64,000 nt of DNA from Glossina fuscipes (Eukaryota > Arthropoda > Insecta > Diptera > Glossinidae): NCBI RefSeq assembly GCF_014805625.2, contig NW_023998455.1:661007-725006 (forward strand), written 5' to 3'. Below are positions 14,190-28,000 of the stretch, one piece after another. The notes beneath the pieces are model-generated. The model ran no database searches. It was given only the letters and a program-made list of their open reading frames with translations, and was not told the DNA's origin. The translations under genes were made by a program, and so were the position numbers. The stretch's first letter is position 1; every line of letters begins with the position of its first letter.

Positions 14190-15300
14190 CAAAAACAAGT
14201 AAGAAAATTAACTTCGATCGGAGCCGATTCTTTTATATCCATCACCGTGTAGCACAAAAACAAACAAGAGAAGTAAAAGAACAAAATTCTCATATCCTAT
14301 AATAGGGAGTGGGCGTAGTTGGTTCCTTATATTATCGAAATAATAGTTTTTGTCGTAGAGGCTTGTGGGCTTTGTAGGCGTGCCTTTTCAAAAGTTTAGG
14401 TCAATACAAAATTCTTTTGCAAATTTATAGGCGATGTTTTCATTTTCGCTAACGGAAGAATATTTACTACCAACACTACAACGCTAAGAAAACAGACAGA
14501 TGGGCAGACGAACTGGCAGACATATATAGGTGCATTCAAGATTTGAAATTGACCAAGAATTTGTATACTTTATGGGGTTCTTGAAGTTTGCTTCTGCGCA
14601 TTTCGATATACCATAATATTGGGTAGGGGTGGCCAATTTTTTCCATTTCTGTGCACAAATGCTACAACATCGTCCACAAAATATACATTTAGATATTTGT
14701 ACATTTATTTGCTATAGTTTATGAGTAATGAGCAAGAAACCAATTTTTCATTCCCTTTGCAAAACAGAGGTATTCTCAGGTTACGTGGTGCTGTGGGCAT
14801 GCCCTTCCACCGATTTCGTCCATTTTCAATAGTAGCCTGCGTGCAAGAACTTTCAACGATTCTGCGACATTTGAAGTCGACAGCTTCAAATGTGCGGCCA
14901 GGAGAATGTTTACAAAAAACATTATACAGACGGACCGACGGACAACTGGACAGGCTGTCAGGCAGACATGTTTAAATCGATTCAGAATTTCATGATCAAG
15001 ATTCGATTATAACACTACAGTTTATTTTATGCTGCATTTTCTGATATCAATCGGGGTTCATTAGCACTTGCCTTAGCTGAAAGGGGACTACTTTTCCCAA
15101 ATTTGAAGTCGATGCCTTCGTTTTTACGGCCAGGAGAATGTTTAAAACAAACATTACAACGGGACGGACGGACATGCTTATATCGATTTAGGATTTGATG
15201 CTGATCAAAAATACATATGCTTGGTGGGGTCTTTGATGCTCACTTTGGGGCGTTGCAAACGTTTTGAAATCCTTGTCATCCCTTGCATCCTTCAGTCATG
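14190..15300 (-). repeat. Dispersed repeat, family 1
   Basis: In inverted orientation: 'cttcgatcggagccgattct' at the 3' terminus, then 'acatttgaagtcgacagctt', 'cggccaggagaatgtttac' and 'aaatcgattcagaatttcat'. It contains a second partial unit at 15090-15240. Confidence 0.7.
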
Positions 15301-16689
15301 AGTATAATAAGAATTGTCTTAGACAATGTAGTGGACGGCCTTGACTGACTACATTCTTTTGCTTGTTTAAAGTCAAGATTTGCATTGAAATTGAAGGCAC
15401 ATATCATACCCATTGAAGGCTAAGCGACGGGTAGTAGAGGAAACGCCCTCTTTAGTAATGGAATGAAGTGTGAAATGTAAAATGTCTTCCAAATAATCTT
15501 AAGTTTGATAAAGTTGTTGAGCAATTTGTTGTTTCTTGTTGTTGTCAATTGTCAATTCATTTGTTAAATCTTACCATTTACTAGACTGTAATTATTTTTA
15601 TTGTTTTGCTAAACTCTTGCGAATCTCTAATAAACTAACACTTATCGTTGAAAAGGTCCGGCATATTTATATCGGTATTCTCCTCCTAACTCGTTAAAAT
15701 ATTCATATGTTTCTCACAAAACCTCCTTTCAGTTTATGGTTCAACTAAATGCATTTGCAATCTAATGCATAGCCATATAAACATATATATATGTATATAT
15801 CCATTCTATGTAATTATAACGCATAGACGTTGGCATGCATTACTAAACGTTTAAACAACTTGGGAGTTAAGACCGCAATCGTTACTACGGTTTAATTGTT
15901 GATTTGATATGAATGTCCTTAGGAGAGATCACCACAAAGATTCATTAAAATTCATGCACACATACACGCACGAGATGTTGCATGCAGCTCATCATACTTA
16001 CACCTTTTGTGTTCAAGTTAGTTAGTTAGATGGTAAGAGTGCATATCTTGAGTGCTGCTTGAGATTATCTTCATAACTGTTATAGTTTATGTTTATAGTT
16101 TGGTCCGTAGGTGCTATAATTCAATTACAATTTGTCACAGCACATACACATATTTACATGCAAATTAGTTAATTATACTATGCTTTGCACATACATTCAA
16201 ATATGAATGCGTAGAAAATGATTATGGAATTAAGTAAATCAAGTTAATATTGTTAAGAAATTATTTCAAAGAATTTCACTCTATTAAGATGCTTTAAAAA
16301 TGTTGCATCAAAAATTAACTATAAAATCTTAAGGACGCTGAAACGAAATTATGTAACGTTAATAACCTAACTAAGGATTGAGGGAAATTTTAACTTAATC
16401 TTTTAAAATCGTATTTAATTTGTCATCTCCTTCGTGGAGAGAGTGGAGATTGCGCGGAGATTAAACGGTTTTTCTTTATCGCATTTTCTTTGATCCAAAA
16501 ATGAATAAAAGCTTCCCGGATTTATTTTTGATTCATTTTTGTTTTTTTAATTCGCCAATTAGTTAGGGAATGTGACCTATTCGTGTGACACAATGAGGGA
16601 AAGAGAGAAAGAAGTTAGAGGAAAAGGTAGAGAGTGGAGTGAGGGAGGGAGGATGGGCCAGGGTTCGAATGGTTGCGTGCCTTCAAACA
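15301..16689. other. Intergenic, no gene seen
   Basis: AT-rich sequence without repeat-family blocks; it could hold regulatory DNA for the homeobox gene, but nothing specific can be read. Confidence 0.5.
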
Positions 16690-16800
16690 CTGAACACTCG
16701 CTATAGCTATAAGCAAAAGAAGCTCCATCGCACTTAAGATTTAAACCCGCGAAGACTATCTTGGTAGTCGCGACTCTTACCTACTCAGCTACCCAAGCGA
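16690..16800 (-). mobile_element. tRNA-derived SINE copy, head part
   Basis: On the minus strand: A box TAGCTGAGTAGG, a middle matching the 57835 copy (gtcgcgactaccaag), and B box GGGTTTAAATCT, then the start of the body (agctatagcgagtgttcagt). Confidence 0.75.
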
Positions 16801-17234
16801 CCAAGGTCTTAAGCATATCACTATGTGCAAATAGAGTACGATCGCCACTAATCTTTTTCAATATAATTTTCCTACAATCGATTTCCGATGAAAGCCGAAG
16901 GTTGTTCAACAGTTAGCATCTTCAGCGCTCCCTATGCCTACTGTTCAATTTGAAGAAAGGTATTTACTTGCAATTCCCTAAACAAAAGCTCAAATGAGGT
17001 AAATACAAATGTTCACAAAAATTGTAGCTTAAGTCAAATTGCTTCAAACTATGTATGAACCGAGTGTTATCACTTACAAAATATTCATTGACATCACTTA
17101 AACTCGGTTCAACGTCAAGTCATTATTAATCCCAAACCTTGATTAAAATGGTTATCGTTCATCTCCTTACCAATTGCGACTAATCGGATTTTACAACAAT
17201 TTCGTATTGTTATTCCTTATTTATTTCCCCCGCC

Positions 17235-17520
17235 CTTCACCGAAGAAGGTAGGGGTATATTTATTATGTCAAAACGCCTGCAACGCCCAGAAGGAAGCAT
17301 CAGAGTTTCCACAAACTATACATTCTTGATCAATCGATTTGAGCATGTCCGCCTGTCCGTCTGCGTGTCCGTCAGTCTGTGTGATGTCTGCTTTAAATAT
17401 TTTCCTGGCTTTAAAATTTGGCGAAAACACAGATGTGCTCCATCTTCAAGCAGTACCTTTTTGGCGGCCAAGCTATGTCGTAGTTACAATCACCGTACTT
17501 AACCCCCGAGGTTTTAAGTG
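17235..17520 (+). repeat. Dispersed repeat, family 1, 5' part
   Basis: Starts 'gaaggtaggggtatatttat', then 'caacgcccagaaggaagcat', 'ttcttgatcaatcgatttga' and 'gtccgcctgtccgtctgcg'. The 3' end is missing. Confidence 0.7.
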
Positions 17521-17824
17521 AATGCCATAAATATTTTTAAAAGTATCAGCGACTTGGATAATTCTTGGAGACTTAAACGCCAATTTTTCAAACCTGTTAC
17601 ATGTCCCCTAGCAAGTTTGCTTAGAAAGTAAAGCTTTTTCTTTGAAAATGGCCATGGAAGGCTTATTAACTTTTTGACACTATATATTTCGGAAATCGAC
17701 AGGATATTTTAACTGTTTAGTTTTCATTATTCCATCCATATCAGCAAATTCAGTAAATAATTCAAGGCCTTTACTGCAGGCAAAGGAAAATGTGAAATGT
17801 GTTTAAGTCCTTCGATGAATTTTC

Positions 17825-18020
17825 CTATTATCGAATTGGCAGACCTGGGTTCAATTCTCACCATGATAAGTCATTGTTTAATTATGAGTGGTGGATGGTA
17901 GCTATAGTAATGGCTCGATTGGTAAAAGCATAACACATACGCGACCATTACGCTATTCGCCTCCGTCTATTCCCCTTCCTCCTGACCATCAACCTGATAT
18001 ACGTATAGGAGACATCCATT
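17825..18020 (+). mobile_element. SINE copy with B box
   Basis: It retains the B box (GGGTTCAATTCTC, near 17849) and the body 'gtagctatagtaatggctcg', 'attggtaaaagcataacac'. The A-box half is degraded. A partial repeat of the same body follows at 18140-18200. Confidence 0.65.
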
Positions 18021-19308
18021 TTGTGATTAGCTATATTTAAAAAAATGAAACTAAAAAAAATTTTGAAAGTGCCACTATTGATGGACGCCCGAATTAATTC
18101 TCCACCCGGCAGCCCCAAGTTTAATAAAAATTAGTATATGGTAATTAAAGGCATCAGATCGGGCGTATACCACTCAAGCTACCACCATACATTGCCCTTC
18201 TTTCCCCACTACTTTCCGATCATTAACATATTTATGCACCTACGGGGAATATTCCCTGTGTAAAGGGGTTGAAAAAAAAAAGAATATCATCGATTTGGTG
18301 TTTCACTGGCAAGAAAAGTTTTAGTACGTAAACTTGTGCTTCAGCCCATCTGGACATATGGCACAGGCACACACACACACAATCTGCAATTTTCATAAGT
18401 CCAAGATCAACTTACAATACCCCCATCAACAGCCGTACTAACTCCAGGGGTACCAGGGGCCGATTTAAAAGGGTCGAAATGAAATGAAATTTTGGAAGAT
18501 TAAGTTGCACTTTATAGATCAGAAAAATTGTTAGATTATTGTCGCTATAATGTTACGTTCAACCATCAAGCTTGATGCTTTGTGACTAAGTAAAGACGAG
18601 CTGCTCTTATCAAAAAAAAAAAAAAATAGAAAATCATAACCCCTCGTACAGGTAAATAAGGTACGCTACAAGTAGCATGATGAACTCACTATATTCTCAT
18701 CCTCTGACTAATTCTTTAATAATAAAGTTCGCAATTGAGTTTTTTTTTTTTTTTTTTTGATTAAGAAAAAAAAAATTAAAAAAATTCAAATAGTGAATAA
18801 TGAACGACAGTTCATATGTTGTTGTACGTTTTCCCCACAACAATTATGTTGCGCTTCGCTTAGATTTTAACTTAATTGTCCTAAACATAACAAATGCAGA
18901 TATCAAATAACTACATTGGATATATGCATAAACATAGAAAATACAAAGACTTAAAAAAAAAAAAAAAAAAAAAAATTTTTACTATTAAACGTTAAACACT
19001 TTCCAGGTACGTTTTCATAGTGAATAGAGAGACCAATGACCGGCCAGCCGTACGGTGTGTGTATGAAGATAATAAAACTTAAAACTATTACCGCAAGATT
19101 GTCATACTTAGCACATAGAGAAATTTTGCTTCGGGTCTCATATGTAAAATTGACACCAAAGTGCCAACAACGAACTTAATATTCTTCTGGTCATAAAGCA
19201 TTTACAACGCAACACGATAGAGAGTAGACACCTTCTCTTTCATTTACAAGTAAATTGAGAAGGAGTCGACAGCATATTCATTTATAGTCCGGGACCAACG
19301 TAATAAGA
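18021..19308 (+). promoter_or_regulatory. Upstream region of the homeobox gene
   Basis: Poly-A/T runs (18611-18626, 18739-18758, 18951-18975) break the sequence. The 5' UTR and start site lie somewhere here; no TATA box or Inr stands out. Confidence 0.35.
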
Positions 19309-19484
19309 ATGCTACAGAAATATCATGCGAGTCCTTTGTCACAATTTCTGGCTTTGCATAACACGCAAACAACGCATAATCATTTGCATGCACATACCTT
19401 GGCGGCTGCAACAATGGCAGCGAATAGTCAACATCCGGCATTTCAGCAGCATCATCATCATCATAATCATAATCATCCGCAACA

Positions 19485-19515
<31 letters not shown>

Positions 19516-19740
19516 CACCAACAGCAGGCAGCTCTGTTAGCAGCAAATCACAATCACAATCAATTGCATCCGCATAATCAACAGCAACATCATCAACAAT
19601 TAACAAATCATCTCAACTCTCCGAATAGTAGTAATAATAATAGCAACAACAACACTAACAACAACACTAACAATAAGAACCAAAGTACAACACAATTGGC
19701 AAACTCACCTACACATGCCCATCGTAATCATTACCATCCC

Positions 19741-19776
<36 letters not shown>

Positions 19777-20484
19777 GCACATACGCAAGAATTTATTGAA
19801 GCGGCCGCGAGTACTTCACTTGACGTGGGTAAATCGTTTACAATAGCCGCCATTTTAGGCTTACAAAAGAGTGCCATGGAGCATGGCACACACGTACACA
19901 AGGACTATAACAACGTCATTAATCTTTCATTAAACGGTGGCAGTAATGGTACCAACGGTGGCAACAGCAATACCAGCGGCAGTCGGCACAATTCACCCAA
20001 TCAACTTAGCAACAATAACGACGACGAACATTATCAACAGGATATTCATAATAATAATAATAGCAGCAACAACAACAACAACAACAACAACAGTAGGGAC
20101 ACTATCAACTTAAATAATGGCAGCAAGTCGAATATTTGTAATAGTTTTACGGTAACCGGGAATAGTTTTAATTGTGATAGTAGTGGAGCAGCAATGCTAA
20201 TGAATCGTTATTTGCCAACGTCCGTGAGTACAACTGCACCGACGTCGGCATCTGCGGCGGTGGCCGCTATGGCCCATCAACAACATGCTTGCACTAATAG
20301 CTTTGTGGCGGCGGCAGCAGTGGCTGCGGCTGCTGCTGCCAATGTTACGGGTGCACCATCTGCTCTACAAAGTCTTCAGCAATTGCATCAACATCACGCT
20401 CATCAAGCGAGCTTAAATTTTCAACGTGAAAAACTGAAAACAGGTAAAAAGTATACCATAAAAGCCGCTTAACCAAACTTTTTA

Positions 20485-20516
<32 letters not shown>

Positions 20517-21012
20517 CTCTTTATTTCTATGCCATATCGCAAAAGGTTCAGGTAAAAAATCATCGATAAAAAACAAACGTGTACGCACTATATTTACACC
20601 GGAGCAACTGGAACGTTTGGAAGCCGAATTTGAACGACAACAGTATATGGTGGGACCCGAACGTTTATATTTAGCTCATACCCTACAATTGACGGAGGCC
20701 CAAGTCAAAGTTTGGTTCCAAAATCGGCGCATCAAATGGCGTAAACATCATCTGGAATTGACGCAACAACGCTTAGCCCTCTTAAGGCAAACCCAGCTGA
20801 CAAGCAATGCGAATAATAGCAACAATGGCTTGGAAACCGTAAACACATCATCGACAGCTTTGAGTGCCAATTGCGAGGATTCTGATGAAATAAAACCGGG
20901 CGATGATATAAGGACTTTGTCGGAAAGCCGTCAAGATTCAGAATCTGAATTATCAGTATGCAATGACTCAATGGATGGCGATAGCGTTCTGGACGGCGAA
21001 GAGGATGGATAA
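19309..21012 (+). CDS. Not-type homeobox transcription factor (two exons)
   Basis: Coding exons are 19309-20443 and 20546-21012; the donor (G|GTAAAA) and acceptor (AAAAG|GT) join in phase 1 and give 533 residues. An in-frame TAG at 19285 precedes the first ATG. The homeodomain is residues 388-447 (20572-20751), with W48, F49, N51 and R53 in the [11 protein letters not shown] recognition helix. The helix 1-2 region reads [20 protein letters not shown], characteristic of the Not/notochord (floating head, Noto) class; the Drosophila relative I recall is CG18599. Residues 177-183 (FTIAAIL) form an eh1 motif, known to recruit the corepressor Groucho. The N-terminal half has poly-Gln, poly-His, Asn-rich and poly-Ala tracts, and the C terminus is acidic. 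It is probably a nuclear, sequence-specific repressor. The homeodomain class is firm; one-to-one orthology would need a tree. Confidence 0.93.
20444..20545 (+). other. 102-bp intron of the homeobox gene with CT microsatellite
   Basis: The intron lies just upstream of the homeodomain. Its pyrimidine tract is a (CT)n microsatellite (20485-20512) ending about 30 bases before the AAAAG acceptor. Length changes in the microsatellite could influence splicing; this is inference. Confidence 0.8.
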
Positions 21013-21122
21013 GAAGATTGGTAAGAAAGAAAAATCTAAAAAATTCAAGGCCAATGTATATAAATGCAAAAAAACATATACATAAAGAATTTATTAAATA
21101 TTTAAAATTTAAACAAATTGTA

Positions 21123-21128
21123 AATAAA
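21123..21128 (+). terminator. Candidate poly(A) signal of the homeobox gene
   Basis: An AATAAA lies 111 bases after the stop codon in a run of AT-rich AATAAA-like words, so the exact functional hexamer is uncertain. Confidence 0.5.
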
Positions 21129-21984
21129 ATAAATTAAATAAATTATTACTAAACATTATGAGTTTTTTTTTAAGGAAAATAGAAGACACAATGATCACCT
21201 CACACAGCGAAAACCCCCATCAAATTCATCAATTCCTGAGGAGCATGTAGTCTGGTCCAGCGATAAAGCGGTACGAAATTACCGAACGGTTCCTTAGTCG
21301 ACATTGTAGAAGACTTTCACCTTAGTCGGTATAAAAAATGTGAACAAATCTCTATAGGAATCGCTAAATCGCTTCAGGTCGATCACTTCACCCATACGTC
21401 TAGCTGAACGCTTTGCTAATATGGAATTTTAATGGGAACACTCCCTGAACCTAAGCTAATTTTTTGTATGGTTTTTCGTTAAACGAGCTTCTCGGCGAAC
21501 TTCACTTATCATAATTCAAGCATTTTATATGTCCCGCCGAGTGGTTGAAGACTGAAGCCGAAGATTTTCAATCTGCTGGGCCAATAACTAGTTCGAACTA
21601 TTATTAAAAGTACAAAATTCCGCATTTAACTTACTTTCTTTGATGAATGAATAAAACTAAAAAAAGTACTTATACACTTTTCACATATGATTGCTCCACA
21701 GCCGATAGTGAATCCACCTGCAGCATTGCTATTCACGAGCAAATTTTTTATTTTAAACGTAGCGGGCGAGGTTTCGTCGACTACACGGGACGGATGCGAA
21801 CCTCGTGTCGACGATTGTCTATGCCTGGCGACAGACCTAATTGCATATATTAGCGACATGATTACGGCGGGGAAGGTATCTGCGTCTTTGCCATACTTTC
21901 TCTCAGTTTAATTGTACATAAGCTAATCAGATTTTTATTTATTTATATTCTCAACTTAATAAGATCTTTTATAGGTCATCATCA

Positions 21985-24560
21985 TTATATATCCATCAGC
22001 CAAGGATGAGATGTATGTTCCAGAAGGAAAGCAGAGACAAAAATTCGAACATATATTCTATGTAGCACTTGTAAGAAAAAAAATGGGGCCAAGCCTATCC
22101 TAAATTTAATATTTTTTTGCAATACTTTAATAAGGCGCAGAAACAATCTTCGAAAAATCCGTAAAGTATGTAAATTCTGGACCAGCTGCAAGTTCGGACT
22201 ACACCTAAACGTATCCGTCCGTCCATTTAACGTCTGCCCAATTATGTAGTATCGGTGGCAAACATTCTCTCGTTCGCAAGAATGAAAATATCACTTAGAA
22301 ATTTGCAAAAGAATTTAAAGATGACTCAAACCGCTCGAAGGACACGCCTACACCGTCCTCCACGTTTATGCAACGAAAACTGTGAACCCTTTGCTTTCCG
22401 TGTTTTTTGCTTGTTACTCATAAAGTAAAACACACACACACACACCATATAAATTTGCACTTTTACTCTGAAAATAAAACAAGTCGGACGCACCCATTCC
22501 ATATTTTAGAGTAGGGAAACTTACTTCTTAAAATTACCATGATGGGTATAAAAGATTCGGTCAAGACCGAATTCAATTTTTTTACTTGTTAAGATTTCAT
22601 CGCATAGATACTTGGCTATGAAATGAATGCCACGTTTAGTCGATACAGAATTTTCAGTTTTATGAAAAATGTGAACAAATTCACATTTAAATTTTATTTG
22701 TTCAAACGTAGTGGATTCACAGGGAGAAACCTTTTTCGAAAATTCTTCTAAATCGATGAAATCTCTTGGTCACTACCCTTAGTATAGATTAAACCGTCCT
22801 AATATCACCTATGGGTTCTATCAAATAATTGCAGACTATCGAACATCAGAAGAATCGCCGTAAAAGATAGTAAAAGAAGATCAAAATGTTCCATTCAAAC
22901 GTAATAGAAGGAAGAGAGTTAGCTCGAATTAAGTAACTACGAACGACGAAAGACTTTGAAATAAAAGAAACTGGAGCAACAACTGAAATTTGGTGAGAAG
23001 GGACCAAATCAGTCATGAAGGGGAGGGAAGCGTTATATTGTACACAGAAGAAATGGTCGATGAAAATGTGCCTGTGTATGAGTGACGCGACTTACCAATC
23101 GTGTGCACTGCAAGTTCCAAGTCCAAAGGTTATTGGAGAAATTGGAAAAGTTTTCAGTGCAGTTTCGAGGGACAAGTGTGCTGCTTATGTCCCAATAACG
23201 CCTAACTGGCTACATATAAATATTGCTATGAATTTTTCAACATTTGTAGCGAAATTCTGTTTTATAAACCTTTGACATAAATTTCAAAGGGAACGTGCGT
23301 GATGGAACTTAGAAGAGCGACAATGTGGCGATATGTGGTTTGTGGAAACGATGTGAGCTATAGTTTGGAGGCTCACAGATAGTAAGTGATCATCGCCTGA
23401 GGGCGATGCTGAACAGCCGAGTATGGGTTTGCGAAACCTATGTCTGAAAGGAACCTGCAATCGACGAATGCATTCCCGACGGTCAAATCAAAATGTCTAT
23501 CGTTGATAAATATTGCATTTTACGAAAATTTTACTGTCATTGACTGCTAAATATACTTTTCTGTTGTAATTTAAATTAATAAAACAAAAAATATTAAATA
23601 AAAAAATGGATGAAAGGAGATATAAAAGGAGTGTTATGTAAATAATTAGTTTGTTTTTGTTGTAATTTTTTAAAATTAAATTAGCTATATATACTCGTGT
23701 GCCTACTTTATAGCCCATTCTATAGAATAGTATATTCTATAGTTTTATGAACTGTATTTCTTGCCCAGATGCAACTCAGTGGAAGGCTTGCATATGTTAC
23801 TGCATTTTTATAGCCATCACAAAGTATATATATTCTTGACCAGCATCAAATTCAAAATCGATTTAAGCATTTCAGTCTGTCCGTTTGTCCTTCTATCCGG
23901 CTGTCTGTCTGTGTAATGTCTGTTGCAAACAGTTTCCTTGCCGGAAAAATGAAGCCATCAACTTCAGGTTTGGTAGAAACATTGGAAATTCTTGCACGCA
24001 GGTTGGTATTGAAAATGGGCCAAATCATACGAAGTACAAGCTCACAGCACCATGTAAACTAAGAAAATTTCTGTTTTCCAAAAGGGGAAAAAATTGGTTG
24101 GGGGCAAATGGGGCAAATTGATCGGGCTTACATAATATTATGCGTAAGATCACGATTCAAAAATCCTAGAAACCATATAAAATCTTGATCAGTTTGAAAT
24201 TCGGAATGCACTTAAAAATGTCCATCTGTCCGGTTGTCCGTTTTCCCAACTATGTGGCATTTAAGGCAAACATTCCCTCGTTCGCAAGAATGAAAATATC
24301 GTTGAGAGATTTCCAAATCCAGTTATAGGACACGGCTACAAGTTCCACACGCTTATGCAACAAATACTGTGAACCTTGCTTATTACTCATAAAATGCACA
24401 CCATATAAGTTTCCACTTTTAATCTGAAAATGAAAAAGTTAACTAATCTCAACCAAATTTTATCGAGCATAAAAACGTAATTCTTTTAATTTTTTTTTTA
24501 GTCGCTAACGGGTAAAAAAAGATTCGGTCACGATCGAATATAATTTCCCTATTTTTTAAT
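21985..24560 (+). mobile_element. Composite repeat, copy B
   Basis: Unit 1 runs to about 22590, ending 'ttcggtcaagaccgaattc'. A spacer of about 1.2 kb follows to 23800, with a short near-palindrome 'ctatagaatagtatattcta' near 23725, then unit 2 to 24560. The spacer and unit 2 are nearly identical to copy C. Confidence 0.8.
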
Positions 24561-25025
24561 TTTTTCCTGTTGCGAAACAGAGGACGACAATCGGACTAAT
24601 CGATCTGTTAGATTTCTTTAACGTTTCCCGATAACATTCAAAAATAGATCGATTTCATTTAATACTAATATGATTAAGGACTATTGCAATGCGATCATAG
24701 AAATAATTCCATTGATAGATCAAAACAATTAATTGAAAATTATCCGGTCTTTGTAGAACGAAAACAAATGTAGATTTCTTTACTGCAATAATTACATAAT
24801 TACATTATAAAATACAAAATTTTTAAATATAAAATATTTTAATAAGATATATATATATATATGTATATGTTGATAAAAATTGAAATAATTTTTTTTTTAT
24901 CATTTTATCATATATGTATAACAGAATTGCAAGAAATTGGAAAAAAAAAAAAATTCCATAAAATACAATCATACAGATTGTTCAACGTAATCCTTTTTCA
25001 ACTCGTATGTGCATAACAGCCCTTA
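24561..25025. other. 3' flank of spastizin
   Basis: AT-rich. It has a short AT microsatellite (24849-24861). I see no convincing minus-strand AATAAA close to the stop codon. Confidence 0.5.
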
Positions 25026-28000
25026 TCAAGTTTGCTGCTGCTGTTGTTGTTGTTGTTGCTGTGCACACGACATTTGCAATTTCTTTTCACACAATTTTTT
25101 TATATGAATTTGATTAGTGGCCTCGGCTTGACGCAAAATTTTTCTTATATCCCCTAGACGTTCATATTTATTGGCTAACAAGTAAGCGGATTTCAATTGA
25201 CCAATGAATATATGCGAGGATATGCGCAATTCGATGCTATGTACGCGTTTAGTTAAATTATCCAGCATCATTTTAACATCGGATTCATGGGTATTTGTCG
25301 CCGAATTAATCGCTACAATTAATATTTCATCGATATCCTGACTACTGACACCATTATTGCTACTAATACAACTTAATAGGTTATCGACTTCAGCGAGACG
25401 TTGATTACGTGCTAAATATTTCGCTGCACTTGCAAATATTTTCAAAGATGTCAATTTGTAATCTTGGATTATTCTAAAAATTAATTAATCCAAAGATTAA
25501 GTTTGCATTAAATTAAAAAATCGAAAGATTAGAAGACAAATGATTTACTTACCTATAAACTAAACCAAAGCCTTCTTCAATATTTTTCCCGCATAATAAT
25601 ATTAATAAACAAATTTGGATTTTTTCGGGAGTGTTATCAAATAAAGTCGGCAATGTTTTTGACGATTCGAGACGTATCTAAAAAAATTTGATTAGAAATT
25701 TCAGAAAAAAAATTGGTATTATTCAGAAAGATGTTTTCACATATTCTGTGAAGAAAAGAAATAAGATCACGGACCGTCTCTTAAGTACTAACATTGTATG
25801 CAGTTGATTCTCTTAATTAAAGATTAAAGTTATTGGAATTTAAAGTGATAGCTTACAACTCTGTATCAAGTTATTTTCGAAGATCGATAAGTTCGTTGTG
25901 CGGCCTACTCTCAATACCAACCTAGTTGTAAGAGCTTTGAATATTTCTGCTAAAATTAAACCCTCAGTATAAAAAAGAAGAATAGAACTGATAACCTATA
26001 AGATATATTCATCTAAAATCAAGTAAGCTTGCTATAGTCGGTCAAGACCGGTCGTTAGATACCTTGCATCATTTCGCTGAATGTAGTTATTCCTACAAGG
26101 AATTTTGTCCGTGACCGAAAGGTGGCCCTATACGAACCATTTTCAACAATATTCGTCCTTGGACGCGAGTAAGTCACCGAATTTGATCAAAATGTCTTAA
26201 AAATGCAAGTTGAGTGCAAGAAAGCAAAAGCGACTTACGGACAGGCGAAGTGAAAAAAATGTTTTCAAAACGATTGGTATAAAAAAGGCGGATTTATCTC
26301 AAGTCGTTTTAGATGTTGCAGGCAAACTTGTAGCGCAAGTGATTATAAGGTATAAAAGAAAGCTTATTCCGAAAGAATGTTAAGAACGTATTATTCATTG
26401 CTCATGTTTTTCACATTTTTCTAACGCCATATGAATTTCCGGCTGATTTCTTTTTGGCAGTCGCCATGTTCAGGGCGTGGCCTATTTTCAATACCAACCC
26501 GATTATAAGAACTTTTAAGGTTTCTGCGCACAAAAAAAAAGAAAGAACTAACAGCCTCTCTAAGAGCAAGTAAGAATAACGTAGACCCTGCACCACTTTT
26601 TTTAATTAGACGGACAGACAAGCTTAGAGTGATTTTGAATCACTTTCTGAATCGATCGGTATAATATACTGGTGAATCTACTTTAAGCGCTTCCGGAGAT
26701 TGTATACATCCACACAAGCTTAATCACAGGCACTGTAGGGTGTGGAAAGGTGCAAATATTCCTTGGGGCTGAGCGTAATAAATGTTTCGGAAGAACAAGC
26801 TGATAAGCTAAAACTTCCAGCTGACTTTAGTAAGGTAAGTAAGACATACATCTTTTATATACATAACTTTCGCTGTACGATACAGTTGCTACAGTCACTT
26901 AACGCTATCTCGTCCAGCAATAAAGTGATGAGTCGAGAGAATAGTTTAATTTAAGTATCACTAACCTTTTTAAGTATTTTTTCAGTTATAAGACCACCGC
27001 CGGCAACGTTTACACCTTCTTTGCAATTCTCCATTTCGCATTTAGCTAAAAACTTTGCCACATCCAATTGCCTTAGTATTGTATTGATGTGAGCATTCAA
27101 AGATCGGGCATCCATTTGTAGGAAAAAATGATTACCGCCACAAGGTGTTGAACTATTACTGGACACACTCGAGCGTCGATTTGAGTTGATCGATTTCGAC
27201 GATCTTGGGGATTCCGCATTAATATTTTCCCATTGCAATAATTCTAGTTCGCCTTGCAGGTGTAAGTGAGCGTTACGTAAATGTTGAGCATTGGCATGCT
27301 GCTGTTGAAAACTATCACAGTTCATTGTGTAAAATTTGACACAAGTCATGGATGCTCTGATCGGATCCTGTAATAGTATTTGCAATTGATATAACGAATT
27401 ATACATTTTTTGCGTTTCCAAGCAACGACAGGTATGCAACAGTGTAGGTCCCCATATTATTAAACGTTCATCGTACTCTTGCAATTGCTTTATAAGCTGC
27501 GATACTTGTCCGCTCTTTAACGATTCCATATAAATGAATTGTACGAATATCTCAGATTCCAATTTTTGTATGAGATAATAATTTAAAGCGTATTTAAGCT
27601 CATCATGTTTCATAAGAAATTGTACAATATCCGCATGGGATCCATAAGTGAGAACGTAATATAAGCATTCGTCGAAACAACGTGATTGTCTCAATAATTG
27701 CTGACGATTACCGATTGAAGAATCGTATAACGAATATTGACCTTTAGTAATCCGTTTCAAATTCGACAAAGTATTTAAAATATTTAAAGCTGGTTCAGGA
27801 ATGCGTTTAACAAAGTTATCTTTACGCTTTAACGACAACAAAGACACTAACGATGAACTGGAATTGCGTATTATCGAAGCCCTTTGCAAAGTTTCCGGTT
27901 GCGGTTTCGATAACGGCAATGATTCAATCAGCTTTAAGATCTCACGCAATAACGGCGGTCCATGCTGAGGTCGCTTTATAAATGGTATATCAGATGATTG

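Noticed and set aside
19244..19606. 120-codon minus-strand open frame with Ala/Asp repeats
   Set aside because: It is the antisense of CAG/CAT repeats in the homeobox exon, which has a conserved product.
23720..23745. Helitron 3' hairpin in the composite repeat
   Set aside because: A near-palindrome is present, but I could not see a CTRR end or an AT target site, so I do not assign the class.
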